Source: Hymenobacter setariae
GTDB lineage: Bacteria > Bacteroidota > Bacteroidia > Cytophagales > Hymenobacteraceae
Reading direction: 5' to 3'
Length of the DNA: 64,000 nt
Assembly (NCBI RefSeq): GCF_007713685.1
Contig: NZ_VMRJ01000009.1
Span: 1 to 64,000, forward strand
The position numbers were made by a program, and so were the translations under genes. Of the stretch, positions 26,994-36,099 are shown one piece after another (position 1 is the stretch's first letter; every line of letters begins with the position of its first letter). The notes under the pieces were generated by a model. It ran no database searches. It was not told the origin of the DNA and saw only the letters and a program-made list of their open reading frames with translations.

Positions 26994-29964
26994 TATACAA
27001 ATCCTTTACAATCTCGTCGGCATCGCGAATAGCAATTGACCGGAGCCAGTAGCGCAGTTCAAGCGGTTTTATCAGGATTATCCTGTCGGCCTCGTACAGC
27101 TTAATGATGCGATTGATTCTGGTCGTAGCATTTAAAGTGTCTCGTACCAATTTCTCCACAGCAAGCGCATCAATTATAGTGGGCGCGACTGTGCTATGTG
27201 GTGCATCATTGACATGGTGCACATATTGAATAATTGAAACGCCAAAGCCACTGTTTGCCGTAAGTTCTATCGTTACGTAGCGGCCGAGGTCACTATCTGA
27301 ACTGAACAGACTGTTCAGTACCTCGCATAGCACCTGTTGGTAAGCCTGCAAATCAGGCAGCGTAGCAGGCTGAAGCGCTCTGATATTGTTTTCCTTAGCC
27401 AAAAAATCAAGCCAATATTCCAGCGTGTCATCTACGAGTATCTGCTCAAGATAACCCAACTCATACTGTTGGTTTCTACCCAAATAAGGTAGTGCTAAAA
27501 TATCTTTTTTGAGTACTGTGCGTACTGACCGCGAAATGCCACTGCGACCACTGGTGGCAGAAAGAATGAAGCGGTATAAATTGCTATTCGCGAAGGTTTC
27601 ACGAATAGCCAGCAAAAGACTCTCATCGGTGGCATGAATACCGATGAACTCCTTCTTATAAGCAAGAGTAACTTGGCTGAAAACTACTGGAATAGTTTGA
27701 GAACCAATATTCTTTTTAATAACCAGTAGAGGGGGCCTAAAATTTACTTCTTTGCGCCGGCGCTGAAAATAGTTGCCGACCAAAGGGTGCGTATTGGCAA
27801 TGCCGTGCTCCGTAAAGTCTGTGGACTCAAAGGTCAAGGCCCCGCTCAAATAAGGCGCAAGCTTATACCTACCCGTAATAATATCTTCGTCAGTTACTTC
27901 TTCATCGGGTTTGCCTTTGATGTAACCTTCACTTATCGCGACTGTTTTGCCAAGCTGTTTTGAGAAATAATCTTTCAGGGTAGGTAAGGCCCGGAGTTTG
28001 TTGAGCAGTAGAATCAGACGGCCTCCCCCAAGCAAGTTAGATTTCCAAATTAGAGGGTCGAACACGGCCTCCCGATGCTTGACTAAATGAAAGTCATAGT
28101 GGTCAAATTCAAAGTAATGTCGCTGAACCATTACTTTGAGTTTTTTAGCTATTACATGATAAATGTAATCATACTTAGTTGCGTTATTCTCAATGAATAC
28201 CGCCGCTACAGCCACATTTTTTTCATTACCCTTGTTTCTGAATAAGGTATTGCTTAAGTAAGTGAAATCGATTATTTGGGGAATAGAATATCTTTCAAAA
28301 AATCGCTGTCTAAAATTTATTGATTTTGCCGATGAATTGTATAGAAGTGGCCCCGAAGGAAGAATGAAGCAAAGCAGGCCTTTCGGAGCAAGAAGTTTCT
28401 CCGATAGAACAGTAAATAAAATAGCACTTTGGTTCTTAGGTATTGTTACGTCAATGTCAACCATGGTCATAATACCATGCTGTTTGACGTAAGAATTAGG
28501 ATACTCTATAAAAGGCGGGTTACCAATAATTATGTCGAATTGATTATTTTTTGCTTGTATAATCCAGGTGAAAAAGTCTTCGGCGATTATGTTACCGCTT
28601 AGGTTACTAAACTTCAGGTCTTCCCAAATGACCTTGGGTGAGAAGATATCGCAAAGTGTTAGGCTCAAACTAAAAACGGCGAGGCTTACTGCTTCTGTGG
28701 CAATATCAACGCCATAGACGCTCTGCACTAGCAGTTGCTGTAATTCGTGCAGATTACTCCCGTTGGGCTTGACCCAATAGCCTAGTTCATGAAATTTTTC
28801 AACCCGCCACCAATCAACGAGCCTCTTGTAAGCGGATACAAGGAAGATACCAGAGCCGCAAGCGGGGTCCAGTATACGGTAGTCACGCTGTGGCCGATGA
28901 ATCGGCATTGTTTCATCAATGAGGAAATTAACTAAAAAGGAGGGAGTGTAAGCTACACCGTTATCCTTTGTGTTTTCTAGAAATTCCTCATAAATATTGC
29001 TTATTAGTTCAATTGGTAAATAATTGAATGAATACTGGCTCCATAAGACATACTGATGTCCATCTATCCTGCCAGACAAAAAATCCGCCAGTGGTTGAAT
29101 GTCAGCTGACTCTATCTTACTAACCTCGTCTTCAAGAATGTTGAATATATGGCCGCCGAAGTGATTGCTTAGGAAATGAAGTATAGCTAATAAATATTTA
29201 TTAGCGTGTAGAATGCCATTTTCTATGGCAGCTACGTAGTTAGCGGAAAACCCAAACTCTGCTTTGTTGAAAATATCTTTGGAAAATACCCGCGTTTCAT
29301 TGCCATCAGCATCGATATCAACGCGTTCTTCCAAGTACTTTATTAGAATACTTACTATTAGTAACTTGTTAGCTACTTTTTGGTCTAAGACAATTTGTTT
29401 ATTAAACTTCTGACGGGCATTGCGCAGTTCGGATATTAGTTTCTCGTAAGCAGTTGTGTTGTAAGAAAATTGGGATTTGTGTATTTCCCAAAATGAGCCA
29501 TTATCAAATTTGCGACCTGAGTATTCGTCAAACCTTTCCTTCGCATCACTAATAAGATTCAGAGTTTCGAAGGGCTGTACCGCTAATTCACCATCTTTGA
29601 TAATTACAGGCTTAGAAGAATTATAAACAATTAAATCACTTTTAGTAATAATAAAATAGATACGTACATCAGTACTGCTCCACACTTTGCGGTGTAGTTC
29701 TGGAATGGAATCTACTTGTCTACCCGTTGAGAAATCAAAGAGGTATACCTGTGCTACTGGAGCACGATTATCAGCGTTATTCTTAAAATACACCGCGTCC
29801 GCCCCAATCTTTTTAGCCCGCTCAAGCAAGAGCAAGTGATACGGCTCCAATATCGAGTTAGCCGTTGCTAAGCTTGAAACCAGTAACAGGCCACTTCCTG
29901 TATCCCCAACTGGCATATCCACGCGGTCTAGCGCTTGTGCAAAGCTGGGGGATACGTTGTGCAT
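26980..29964 (-). CDS. N6-adenine DNA methyltransferase, type IIG/Eco57I-like
   Basis: 994 residues from ATG 29964. The AdoMet site is ILDPACGSGIFLVSAYKRL and the catalytic motif is IIGNPPFIEYP (NPPF), as in gamma-class N6-adenine methylases such as Eco57I and PglX. The N-terminal 300 residues are helical and may contact DNA or regulate. The C-terminal third resembles a target-recognition domain followed by TLPYLGRNQQYELGYLEQIL. No nuclease motif was seen in it; a separate PD-(D/E)XK gene overlaps the 3' end. Markedly AT-rich compared with the backbone, so recently acquired. Confidence 0.85.
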   Translation of the reverse strand: MHNVSPSFAQALDRVDMPVGDTGSGLLLVSSLATANSILEPYHLLLLERAKKIGADAVYFKNNADNRAPVAQVYLFDFSTGRQVDSIPELHRKVWSSTDVRIYFIITKSDLIVYNSSKPVIIKDGELAVQPFETLNLISDAKERFDEYSGRKFDNGSFWEIHKSQFSYNTTAYEKLISELRNARQKFNKQIVLDQKVANKLLIVSILIKYLEERVDIDADGNETRVFSKDIFNKAEFGFSANYVAAIENGILHANKYLLAILHFLSNHFGGHIFNILEDEVSKIESADIQPLADFLSGRIDGHQYVLWSQYSFNYLPIELISNIYEEFLENTKDNGVAYTPSFLVNFLIDETMPIHRPQRDYRILDPACGSGIFLVSAYKRLVDWWRVEKFHELGYWVKPNGSNLHELQQLLVQSVYGVDIATEAVSLAVFSLSLTLCDIFSPKVIWEDLKFSNLSGNIIAEDFFTWIIQAKNNQFDIIIGNPPFIEYPNSYVKQHGIMTMVDIDVTIPKNQSAILFTVLSEKLLAPKGLLCFILPSGPLLYNSSAKSINFRQRFFERYSIPQIIDFTYLSNTLFRNKGNEKNVAVAAVFIENNATKYDYIYHVIAKKLKVMVQRHYFEFDHYDFHLVKHREAVFDPLIWKSNLLGGGRLILLLNKLRALPTLKDYFSKQLGKTVAISEGYIKGKPDEEVTDEDIITGRYKLAPYLSGALTFESTDFTEHGIANTHPLVGNYFQRRRKEVNFRPPLLVIKKNIGSQTIPVVFSQVTLAYKKEFIGIHATDESLLLAIRETFANSNLYRFILSATSGRSGISRSVRTVLKKDILALPYLGRNQQYELGYLEQILVDDTLEYWLDFLAKENNIRALQPATLPDLQAYQQVLCEVLNSLFSSDSDLGRYVTIELTANSGFGVSIIQYVHHVNDAPHSTVAPTIIDALAVEKLVRDTLNATTRINRIIKLYEADRIILIKPLELRYWLRSIAIRDADEIVKDLYNAGY

Positions 29965-30086
29965 GGTGGGATAGTACGCGTTGGTTGGCCAAAAGTAATA
30001 GCAGCAGCTAACATTGCTGGCAAAAAATAACGCTGTTGATGCTGAAAGACGCGGAGGTGTTAATAATGAGCAGTCTTATTCCGGTA

Positions 30087-31121
30087 CTATAATCCCAGAG
30101 CCCGGCCCGCGTTATACTTGATGATGTCATCCAGCCGGGTGTAGCGGCTAATCATTGCATCCGTTTTCTGCTTGGTCTGATTCTTAATGAAGTCGTTGCT
30201 CTGTCCTGCTAACTTGGCCGTGGTGATAAACGCCACCCGTAGCGAGTGGGCAGAGTACTTCGCGCCTAGATGCTCTTTCACCAATAGGTTAACGCGCCGG
30301 TCGGCCAGGCGCTTATCCGTAGGCTTGCCCGGCTCACTTGGCCGGCCCCGTTTCAGTGACACGAATAGCGGCCCCTGCGTGCGGCCCGCGAGCAGCGCTA
30401 CCCATGCTTTGTAAGCCTCAATTGGGCAATATGCAGGGTTGTCGGCGTAGAAAATGACTTTCTGCTCGATGTTACCTGCTTGGTTGGCCTTGCTTTTAGG
30501 AAGCGTTACTACCAATACCTCGTCGGCCGCGTCGTGCACCATTTCTATATGCTCTATGTTGAGACCCACCAATTCGGAGCGCCGAAAGGCTCCTGTGAAA
30601 CCGAGTAGCAGTAGCGCCCGCGCCCGCAGCCCATCCGGCCGCGAGAGGTCCAACCGGTCGATGGTGCGCTTGAGGTGGGGCACCGAAAAGGCCGGGGCCT
30701 GTTTCTGCTTTTTGCCAATTTCCCGCGCCACGCCCTTCCGCAGCACGTCCAGCGCCGGGTCATTGACAGCCGAAGGCAGCCCGAGCAACTGGTGATTCTT
30801 CTCGATAGCGGATAAGTGCCGGGTGATTGTGGCCAGCTTGCGACCCACATCAGCCAGGTGCGCCACGTAGCCGGCCAGCGTTTCCAGGGCAGCGGGCCAG
30901 GGGGCGAGTTCGTTTTTCTTACAATAGGCCTCGTAGGACCGTAAGTCGGCTGAGTACGCGAGGCGCGTATTGTCGGAGCCTTCGAGGCCGCGCAGCAGAT
31001 ACCGCTCGACGTTGGGCGCCACGCGGCTGGCCAGGTCGGCGGCCAGCGCCAGTGCCGGCCGGTCAGCACCGACTACGGTCAGGCCTTTTTCTCCCTTTTG
31101 TTCTTTGTACTGCTTACTCAT
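30087..31121 (-). CDS. Tyrosine recombinase / integrase
   Basis: 344 residues from ATG 31121 (a start at 31151 is possible). It joins or separates DNA at short recombination sites. Seen: N-terminal SAM-like region (NTRLAYSADLRSYEAYCKK), first catalytic Arg in GAFRRSELVGL, Lys in KSKANQ, HSLR (His and second Arg), and the nucleophile Tyr in SRYTRLDD. The usual His/Trp between HxxR and Tyr is not obvious: NQTKQKTDAMISRY has Gln/Lys there. Its first 8 bases overlap the end of the HTH gene, so they form one operon. It could integrate an ICE or resolve plasmid multimers. Confidence 0.85.
   Translation of the reverse strand: MSKQYKEQKGEKGLTVVGADRPALALAADLASRVAPNVERYLLRGLEGSDNTRLAYSADLRSYEAYCKKNELAPWPAALETLAGYVAHLADVGRKLATITRHLSAIEKNHQLLGLPSAVNDPALDVLRKGVAREIGKKQKQAPAFSVPHLKRTIDRLDLSRPDGLRARALLLLGFTGAFRRSELVGLNIEHIEMVHDAADEVLVVTLPKSKANQAGNIEQKVIFYADNPAYCPIEAYKAWVALLAGRTQGPLFVSLKRGRPSEPGKPTDKRLADRRVNLLVKEHLGAKYSAHSLRVAFITTAKLAGQSNDFIKNQTKQKTDAMISRYTRLDDIIKYNAGRALGL
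31086..31107 (+). repeat. CCCTTTTGTTC element, copy 3
   Basis: Third copy (TTCTCCCTTTTGTTC), located inside the 5' end of the integrase gene, where it encodes residues KEQKGEK on the minus strand. Confidence 0.5.
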
Positions 31122-31482
31122 GGGTGGCCAGCTGGGCGTAAGTTGCTTCAATCATAATCGCAAGGACATTGGCCATCGCCAGCGCTAGCCGGGCATCGGA
31201 GCGCAGCAGCCGGGCAACTTTCGCCGCCGTGGTTTCGGCCGGAGCCGTCCCTGTTGAGGATGGGCAGGAGAGCAGCCGGGCCGGCGACACGTCCAGCCAG
31301 TTGCAAAAGTGCAGGAACACCGGCAGGTCAGGTAGGCGCTGTTGCTCGACTCGCAGTAGCGTACCCACACTGACCGGACCGATAGTCTTACTGATTTCCT
31401 CGGCTGCTTCGCGCAGGGTCTGGCCGCCGCGCTTGGTGCGGACCAGCGAAGCCAGCAGTTGGGTATCGACTTGGTACAACAT
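31114..31482 (-). CDS. XRE-like HTH regulator of the integrase operon
   Basis: 122 residues. The first 70 residues form a Cro/C1-type HTH (ASLVRTKRGGQTLREAAEEISKTIGPVSVGTLLRVEQQRLPDLPVFLHFCNWLDV). A Thr/Ala-rich linker and an Ala-rich helix follow. The start codon ATG (31480-31482) is overlapped by an operator-like palindrome at 31482-31497, leaving no room for a Shine-Dalgarno sequence. Autoregulation is likely; translation may be leaderless. The integrase start lies within its 3' end. Confidence 0.75.
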   Translation of the reverse strand: MLYQVDTQLLASLVRTKRGGQTLREAAEEISKTIGPVSVGTLLRVEQQRLPDLPVFLHFCNWLDVSPARLLSCPSSTGTAPAETTAAKVARLLRSDARLALAMANVLAIMIEATYAQLATHE

Positions 31483-31532
31483 TTTGCAATTGTAAAATAT
31501 CGCCGGTCAGCGGTGGTTTTGCAATTGCAAAA
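31482..31532. promoter_or_regulatory. Two palindromic operator-like sites upstream of the HTH-integrase operon
   Basis: TTTTGCAATTGTAAAA (31482-31497) abuts the HTH start codon, and a perfect TTTTGCAATTGCAAAA lies at 31517-31532, 35 bases apart. They sit in the divergent region with the secreted-protein gene at 31724 and may control both directions. Confidence 0.65.
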
Positions 31533-31562
31533 AGATAGGAAGCCGGCCCAACAAATATAGGC

Positions 31563-31605
31563 AGAGTTTAGGGCCGATAACTAACGTTTATGGTTCCTAA
31601 ACTCT
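31563..31605. other. Inverted repeat AGAGTTTAGG/CCTAAACTCT
   Basis: Perfect 10-base arms (31563-31572 and 31596-31605) with a 23-base loop, in the divergent region between the integrase operon and the secreted-protein gene. The loop is too long for a classic integrase core site. It could be an arm site, an operator or a leader structure. Confidence 0.4.
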
Positions 31606-31723
31606 AAAAAGGAGAGGGGACGGATAGTGATGCATGGTCAAACGACTTTTGGCAGTGGACACCGCAAAACTTCGCACTACATTTACCGACCGCATTCCCG
31701 CCCAATTCGCCTACTCATTTTTT

Positions 31724-32647
31724 ATGGCCAAAAGCTACTCTCTATTTTTTTCACTCCTTCTTATAAGTGTCCCCGTGCTGGCTCAACGACCCCAGCCCGC
31801 TGCGGTGAGTTTGCCACCAGCCGACACTGTTTATTTTGACCGCGATTGGGAACGCACCAAAACGTTGGAAGAATGTGCTTATGCCCGCGTCGCCCACCGC
31901 GATGCCACTGGCCAGCCTGTAGGCACGGTGCGCGACTATTATTACCCCTCGTGGAAAAAGCAGTCGGAGGGCAAAATGACTCATGAAAGTCCTGACCGGG
32001 CGAATGGATTATGCACGGGCTGGTTTGAAAATGGACAACTGAGTTTTCGCGGCACTTTTGTGAATGGCCAGGCACAGGCCGATTACCGGAGTTGGCGTGA
32101 AGATGGTCGGCCCGTGACCTGCACGTTCACCACTCGCGATGCCTTACCACTTATCAATGCAACGCTGGGCTGCTCGAACTGTATGGCGAGTAGCCGGAAG
32201 GTTTTCACCGTGGACTTGCCCGCTAATACGGTAGGTGTTGTCTACAAGCTCGATTTGCGTGATGAAGGCCAGCCCCCCATATCGTGGTCCACGGCCTTAT
32301 CCCTAGCCGCGACTGTTGGTACGGGTGGGACCGCTGCGCCAGCTTTACTTGCTTCGGTTGCCTCGTCGTTGGCTAGTCGCGGCAGTGGCTCGGCCACCAA
32401 GCCTACCAAGTGCCATTGGTATATTACCGCTAGCCCAGTGGCCGCCCAGCAGTTCACGGACTCGAAGGGTTCCATTACGATACCCAATGGCCTCTATCGG
32501 AGCGAAACGAATGTGCCTCAAATCACTAGCCCAATGTCAGTTGTTGGTGGTACGCGTCGGCTATTTGTGTGTGTTAATAATGACAATAAGACTGCGGATG
32601 CAACTGCTACCTTAAGCGTAACGGCACTTGTGCAGTCTTGTAATTAG
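31724..32647 (+). CDS. Secreted protein with MORN-like repeats
   Basis: 307 residues from ATG 31724, chosen because it begins with a clear signal peptide MAKSYSLFFSLLLISVPVLAQ ending at AQ. An upstream in-frame ATG at 31634 would bury it. The middle has one or two MORN/YwqK-like units (GLCTGWFENGQLSFRGTFVNGQAQADYRSWREDGRP). The C-terminal 150 residues have no recognised domain, with hydrophobic stretches (ALSLAATVGTGGTAAPALLASVASSL) and several Cys. Probably periplasmic or outer-surface. Role unknown. Confidence 0.65.
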   Translation: MAKSYSLFFSLLLISVPVLAQRPQPAAVSLPPADTVYFDRDWERTKTLEECAYARVAHRDATGQPVGTVRDYYYPSWKKQSEGKMTHESPDRANGLCTGWFENGQLSFRGTFVNGQAQADYRSWREDGRPVTCTFTTRDALPLINATLGCSNCMASSRKVFTVDLPANTVGVVYKLDLRDEGQPPISWSTALSLAATVGTGGTAAPALLASVASSLASRGSGSATKPTKCHWYITASPVAAQQFTDSKGSITIPNGLYRSETNVPQITSPMSVVGGTRRLFVCVNNDNKTADATATLSVTALVQSCN

Positions 32648-32662
32648 TCAACGCTTCGACCA

Positions 32663-33868
32663 ATGAACTACTGGCATATCATGATGCATCCCGGCAATCA
32701 AGCCGAGTTTGACCGAGCCCGCGTCACCAGAATTTTGGAGGAAACTGATTATATCGGTGTTGGCGAGTGGGACGAAGGAGAGGGTATAATCCGCCAGTTT
32801 CGAGATGATATGGCTGTTGGAGACGTGGTATTAGTACGAAGCAAAGGACCGCTTGCTTTGGTAATAGTTGTGGGTGAGCCAGAATACGAAGAAGCTCCCA
32901 ACGAAGAACTTGATTGGTTTCAAAACCGACGAGCAGTTAAAATACTAGCTTGGCATACCCAGGAGGTTCGCCAGATTTTAGGTAATCAGCTAGATGGTGT
33001 TTATCCAAGCAAGTCATTCTCCCTAGCTAACAATAGCTCCTACATTCGTACCTGGCACAAGATGATTATGCGTGAAGCTAGACTGAATGAGATAACTGAC
33101 CTGTTGAAAGCCAAAGGGCAGGTGATTTTGCAAGGCCCACCGGGTACCGGCAAAACCTGGCTGGCGGAGCGAGTCGCCGAGCAATTAGCCGCCGCTTCCG
33201 ATGTGAAGCTGGTACAGTTTCATCCTGCGTATGCTTACGAAGACTTTGTGCGGGGTATTGTGGCCAAGGCCGGTGAGCATGGTGGCCTGGAGTACCAGGC
33301 GGAAAACAAAACCTTGGCGGAGTTTGCAAAGCTGGCTGCTGCTGCGCCGGCGGGGCAATACTTCGTGCTGATAATTGATGAAATCAACCGTGCCAACTTA
33401 CCCTCGGTATTGGGCGAGTTGATTTATGCGCTGGAGTACCGGGGTAAGCGGGTGGAGAGTCTGTACGCTGATGCGGAGACGGGTGACAGGGGATTGGTAC
33501 TGCCGGAGAACCTGCTGATAATCGGCACCATGAATACCGCTGACCGGTCAATCGGCCACTTAGACTATGCTATTCGGCGGCGATTCGCCTTTGTAACGGT
33601 GTTGCCGGAGGAAGAGCCGATTGCCGACGAGGCCGGTCGGAAGCTGTTTCGGGAAGTGGCAGCGCTATTTGAAAAGAATCTATTAGTGCTGGAGTTCGAG
33701 CGCGAGCAGGTTCAGCCGGGTCACAGCTACTTTATGACGAAAGCTGATAAGGGGCTGACATTGAAGCAGAAGCTTGATTATGAGATTCGGCCACTGCTGC
33801 GCGAGTATTTACGAGATGGCATCCTACGGCCAGAAGCAAAAAAGCTAGTGGAAGACCTGCGAGCGTAG
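32663..33868 (+). CDS. mcrB: McrB-family AAA+ GTPase of a McrBC-like restriction system
   Basis: 401 residues. McrB binds modified DNA and hydrolyses GTP to drive cutting by McrC. The first 100 residues (YWHIMMHPGNQAEF, VGEWDEGEGIIRQF, MAVGDVVLVRSKG) look like an EVE/PUA-type modified-base reader. The motor has VILQGPPGTGKTWLAE (Walker A), VLIIDEINRANL (Walker B) and the McrB hallmark IIGTMNTADRSIGHLD. The mcrC gene starts 6 bases later. The N-terminal assignment is by pattern and less sure than the motor. Confidence 0.9.
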   Translation: MNYWHIMMHPGNQAEFDRARVTRILEETDYIGVGEWDEGEGIIRQFRDDMAVGDVVLVRSKGPLALVIVVGEPEYEEAPNEELDWFQNRRAVKILAWHTQEVRQILGNQLDGVYPSKSFSLANNSSYIRTWHKMIMREARLNEITDLLKAKGQVILQGPPGTGKTWLAERVAEQLAAASDVKLVQFHPAYAYEDFVRGIVAKAGEHGGLEYQAENKTLAEFAKLAAAAPAGQYFVLIIDEINRANLPSVLGELIYALEYRGKRVESLYADAETGDRGLVLPENLLIIGTMNTADRSIGHLDYAIRRRFAFVTVLPEEEPIADEAGRKLFREVAALFEKNLLVLEFEREQVQPGHSYFMTKADKGLTLKQKLDYEIRPLLREYLRDGILRPEAKKLVEDLRA

Positions 33869-33874
33869 TTGGCG

Positions 33875-35200
33875 ATGCTAGTACAGGTACGCGAACACGC
33901 CAAGTGGAAAGAAGAGCCCGCTACCTATCAGGGACTGGATGGCTTAACGCTACGCTTTAAAGGGCGCGAGCAGGAGGAGGGTATTTGCGTAGCCGTGCGG
34001 GAGGTGGGCAATAAGTGGCTGCTGAAAACGCATTATTATGTAGGGGCCGGTTGGCTACGACCGGGTGAGGTGGCAGTGCAGGTGCAGCCAAAACTAAACG
34101 AAGCAGGCCGTAATCTGAACCACTTAGCCATGCTGTTTGCCTGTTTGAGCAATACAGAGGTGATTCCGCACCTGGGAGAATTATACGAACTCGACCTAGA
34201 AGCACCACCAGTATCCTTGCCTCGTCAGGATGATTTGCTTACGCCGGTATTGGTCGCGCACTTCCTGCACCTGGTAAGCACGGTGGTACGGCAGGGCCTG
34301 CGAAAGGGCTACAACCCCGTAAAGCGAGAACTACGCGGGCGAGTAAAGGGAAAAATTGAAGTGGCTAAAACGTTGCGGCAGGGTGTGCTGAAGGGCCGGC
34401 CCTTGGCTGTCGCGTGTGCTTATGAGGAATTTAGTGTTGACATTCCCGAAAACCGTCTGTTGAAGCAAGCTCTACGCTTTGCCGGGCATCATTTACAGCG
34501 GTATCCTGCCCTTGAAGTCGAGCTGGCACCCCTGTTGCGCTACTGCGAGCCTGCTTTTGTAGACGTAAGTGAAGATGACGAATGGCAGAGCGGCCTGAAT
34601 TCAGGCCGCAATTCCTTGTATCGCAGCTATAACGAGGCGATACGGGTGGGGCAACTGCTGTTGCGCCGGTTTGGGTACTCCTTGCGTGAGGCGGAGGAAA
34701 AGGCGGGCGATTCGATTATGGTGCCGCCCCATTGGCTGGATATGAGTCGCCTGTTTGAGCTGTATGTGTTGGGATTGCTACGCAAACAGTTTGGAGAGCG
34801 GATACTATATGGGGAGGACCAGGCGAAAGCGAAATACGGTCTGCCAGACTTCCTGTTAACAGGGGAAACCCCGTGGATAATTGACACGAAATACAAGCGG
34901 GCGTACCAAAAGCGAGATTATCTGATTGAAGATGTGCGGCAGCTAAGTGGCTATGCACGAGACACCGGAGTGCTAGAGCGGCTTGGCTATGTCAGCCCGG
35001 AAGAGCAAACCAAGGCGATGATTAATTGCCTTATAGTATATCCACAGCGGCTGAGTGGGGCGGCGGAGCTAGCAAAAATGGTGGAAGCGTTTCCAGCCGA
35101 GGACCAGTTGCAGGACTTTGCAATTAAGCAGTTCGTTAGCTTCTACAAGCTGGCTGTATGCTTACCTCAACTAGCTAATTCAGACAGCACAATTGATTAG
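33875..35200 (+). CDS. mcrC: McrC-family nuclease subunit
   Basis: 441 residues from ATG 33875 (TTG 33869 is an alternative). McrC supplies the DNA-cutting subunit. The N-terminal half is the McrC DUF2357-like region (VAVQVQPKLNEAG, LRKGYNPVKRELRGRVKGKIEV). The nuclease core is KYGLPDFLLTGETPWIIDTKYKRAY, giving PD and D-x-K. Spacing of 6 bases to mcrB shows one operon. A full-length pair, apparently intact. Confidence 0.9.
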   Translation: MLVQVREHAKWKEEPATYQGLDGLTLRFKGREQEEGICVAVREVGNKWLLKTHYYVGAGWLRPGEVAVQVQPKLNEAGRNLNHLAMLFACLSNTEVIPHLGELYELDLEAPPVSLPRQDDLLTPVLVAHFLHLVSTVVRQGLRKGYNPVKRELRGRVKGKIEVAKTLRQGVLKGRPLAVACAYEEFSVDIPENRLLKQALRFAGHHLQRYPALEVELAPLLRYCEPAFVDVSEDDEWQSGLNSGRNSLYRSYNEAIRVGQLLLRRFGYSLREAEEKAGDSIMVPPHWLDMSRLFELYVLGLLRKQFGERILYGEDQAKAKYGLPDFLLTGETPWIIDTKYKRAYQKRDYLIEDVRQLSGYARDTGVLERLGYVSPEEQTKAMINCLIVYPQRLSGAAELAKMVEAFPAEDQLQDFAIKQFVSFYKLAVCLPQLANSDSTID

Positions 35201-35302
35201 CTAACGCAAGAAATGGGGCTAAATACACCAGCAATCGTATCTCCCACACTGCCTCACTAAAAGCTGTTTGGCGTAGTTTAGCGTGTTCTATAATTTGTTG
35301 CT

Positions 35303-36088
35303 TTGCCGAACTACCTGTTTATTGATGAGTGTGGAGACCCTACGTTCTATGGGCACCGCAAAAAGCTTTTAGTAGGGACCCCTGGCTACCAGCCCCTGTT
35401 GCTCATGGGCTCGCTCACGACCAGCAACCGACGGCAGTTACGGGCCGCCGTCCTACAGTTCCAGCAAGCCATCCTGGCAGACCCCTTATATAATACCATC
35501 CCCTCGGTCGCCAAGCCCGGCTGGTACCTGCACGCTAAGAATGACCACCCGGAAGTGCGCGCCAAGTTTTTCGAGCTGCTGCGTCAGTTGCCCGACTTTG
35601 CTATCCACATCGTTATCGGCCGCAAGAAGCTAGAGGTATTTAACCGCAAGCACAACAACAGCCCGACCGAGTTTTACTTTGACCTGCTGCACCACCTGCT
35701 GAAGGATTGCCTGCACGAGCCTGACCAGGCCTACGCTATTTACCTGGCCCAGCGGGGTAAGAACAACAGTGACCGGTTTCAGGCAGCGGTTGATAAGGCT
35801 TTGCCCCCGGCCGGGCAGGCTGCCGACGCTGCGGGGCCGGTTGTCAGCAAGCTGGCCATCGTGCTGAGCAGTGAGTACCCCGAGCTAAGCATTGTGGACT
35901 ACTGCCTGTGGGCCTTGCAGCGCTACATCTTTAAAGAGGAAGCCCGCTTTTTCAAGGCGCTGGAAAACCGTTACGCCGTTATCGTGGATATCTATGACGA
36001 GGCCCGCTTTCCCGCGAACGGCCACATTTACGGTCCTCACAACCCCTTCACCACCCAGCTGGCCAGCCCTTTCGAGAAGCCGGTCTAG
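35303..36088 (+). CDS. DUF3800 domain protein
   Basis: 261 residues, probably from TTG 35303 since MPNYLFIDECGD needs that start. DUF3800 proteins have an RNase H-like fold with conserved acidic residues (FIDECGDPTF and later SIVDYCLWALQRY) and often occur beside restriction or mobile genes; function unproven. The location 102 bases after mcrC suggests that it travels with the McrBC unit. No signal peptide. Downstream is a long non-coding stretch with a complex hairpin. Confidence 0.7.
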   Translation: MPNYLFIDECGDPTFYGHRKKLLVGTPGYQPLLLMGSLTTSNRRQLRAAVLQFQQAILADPLYNTIPSVAKPGWYLHAKNDHPEVRAKFFELLRQLPDFAIHIVIGRKKLEVFNRKHNNSPTEFYFDLLHHLLKDCLHEPDQAYAIYLAQRGKNNSDRFQAAVDKALPPAGQAADAAGPVVSKLAIVLSSEYPELSIVDYCLWALQRYIFKEEARFFKALENRYAVIVDIYDEARFPANGHIYGPHNPFTTQLASPFEKPV

Positions 36089-36099
36089 GGCCAACAAAA

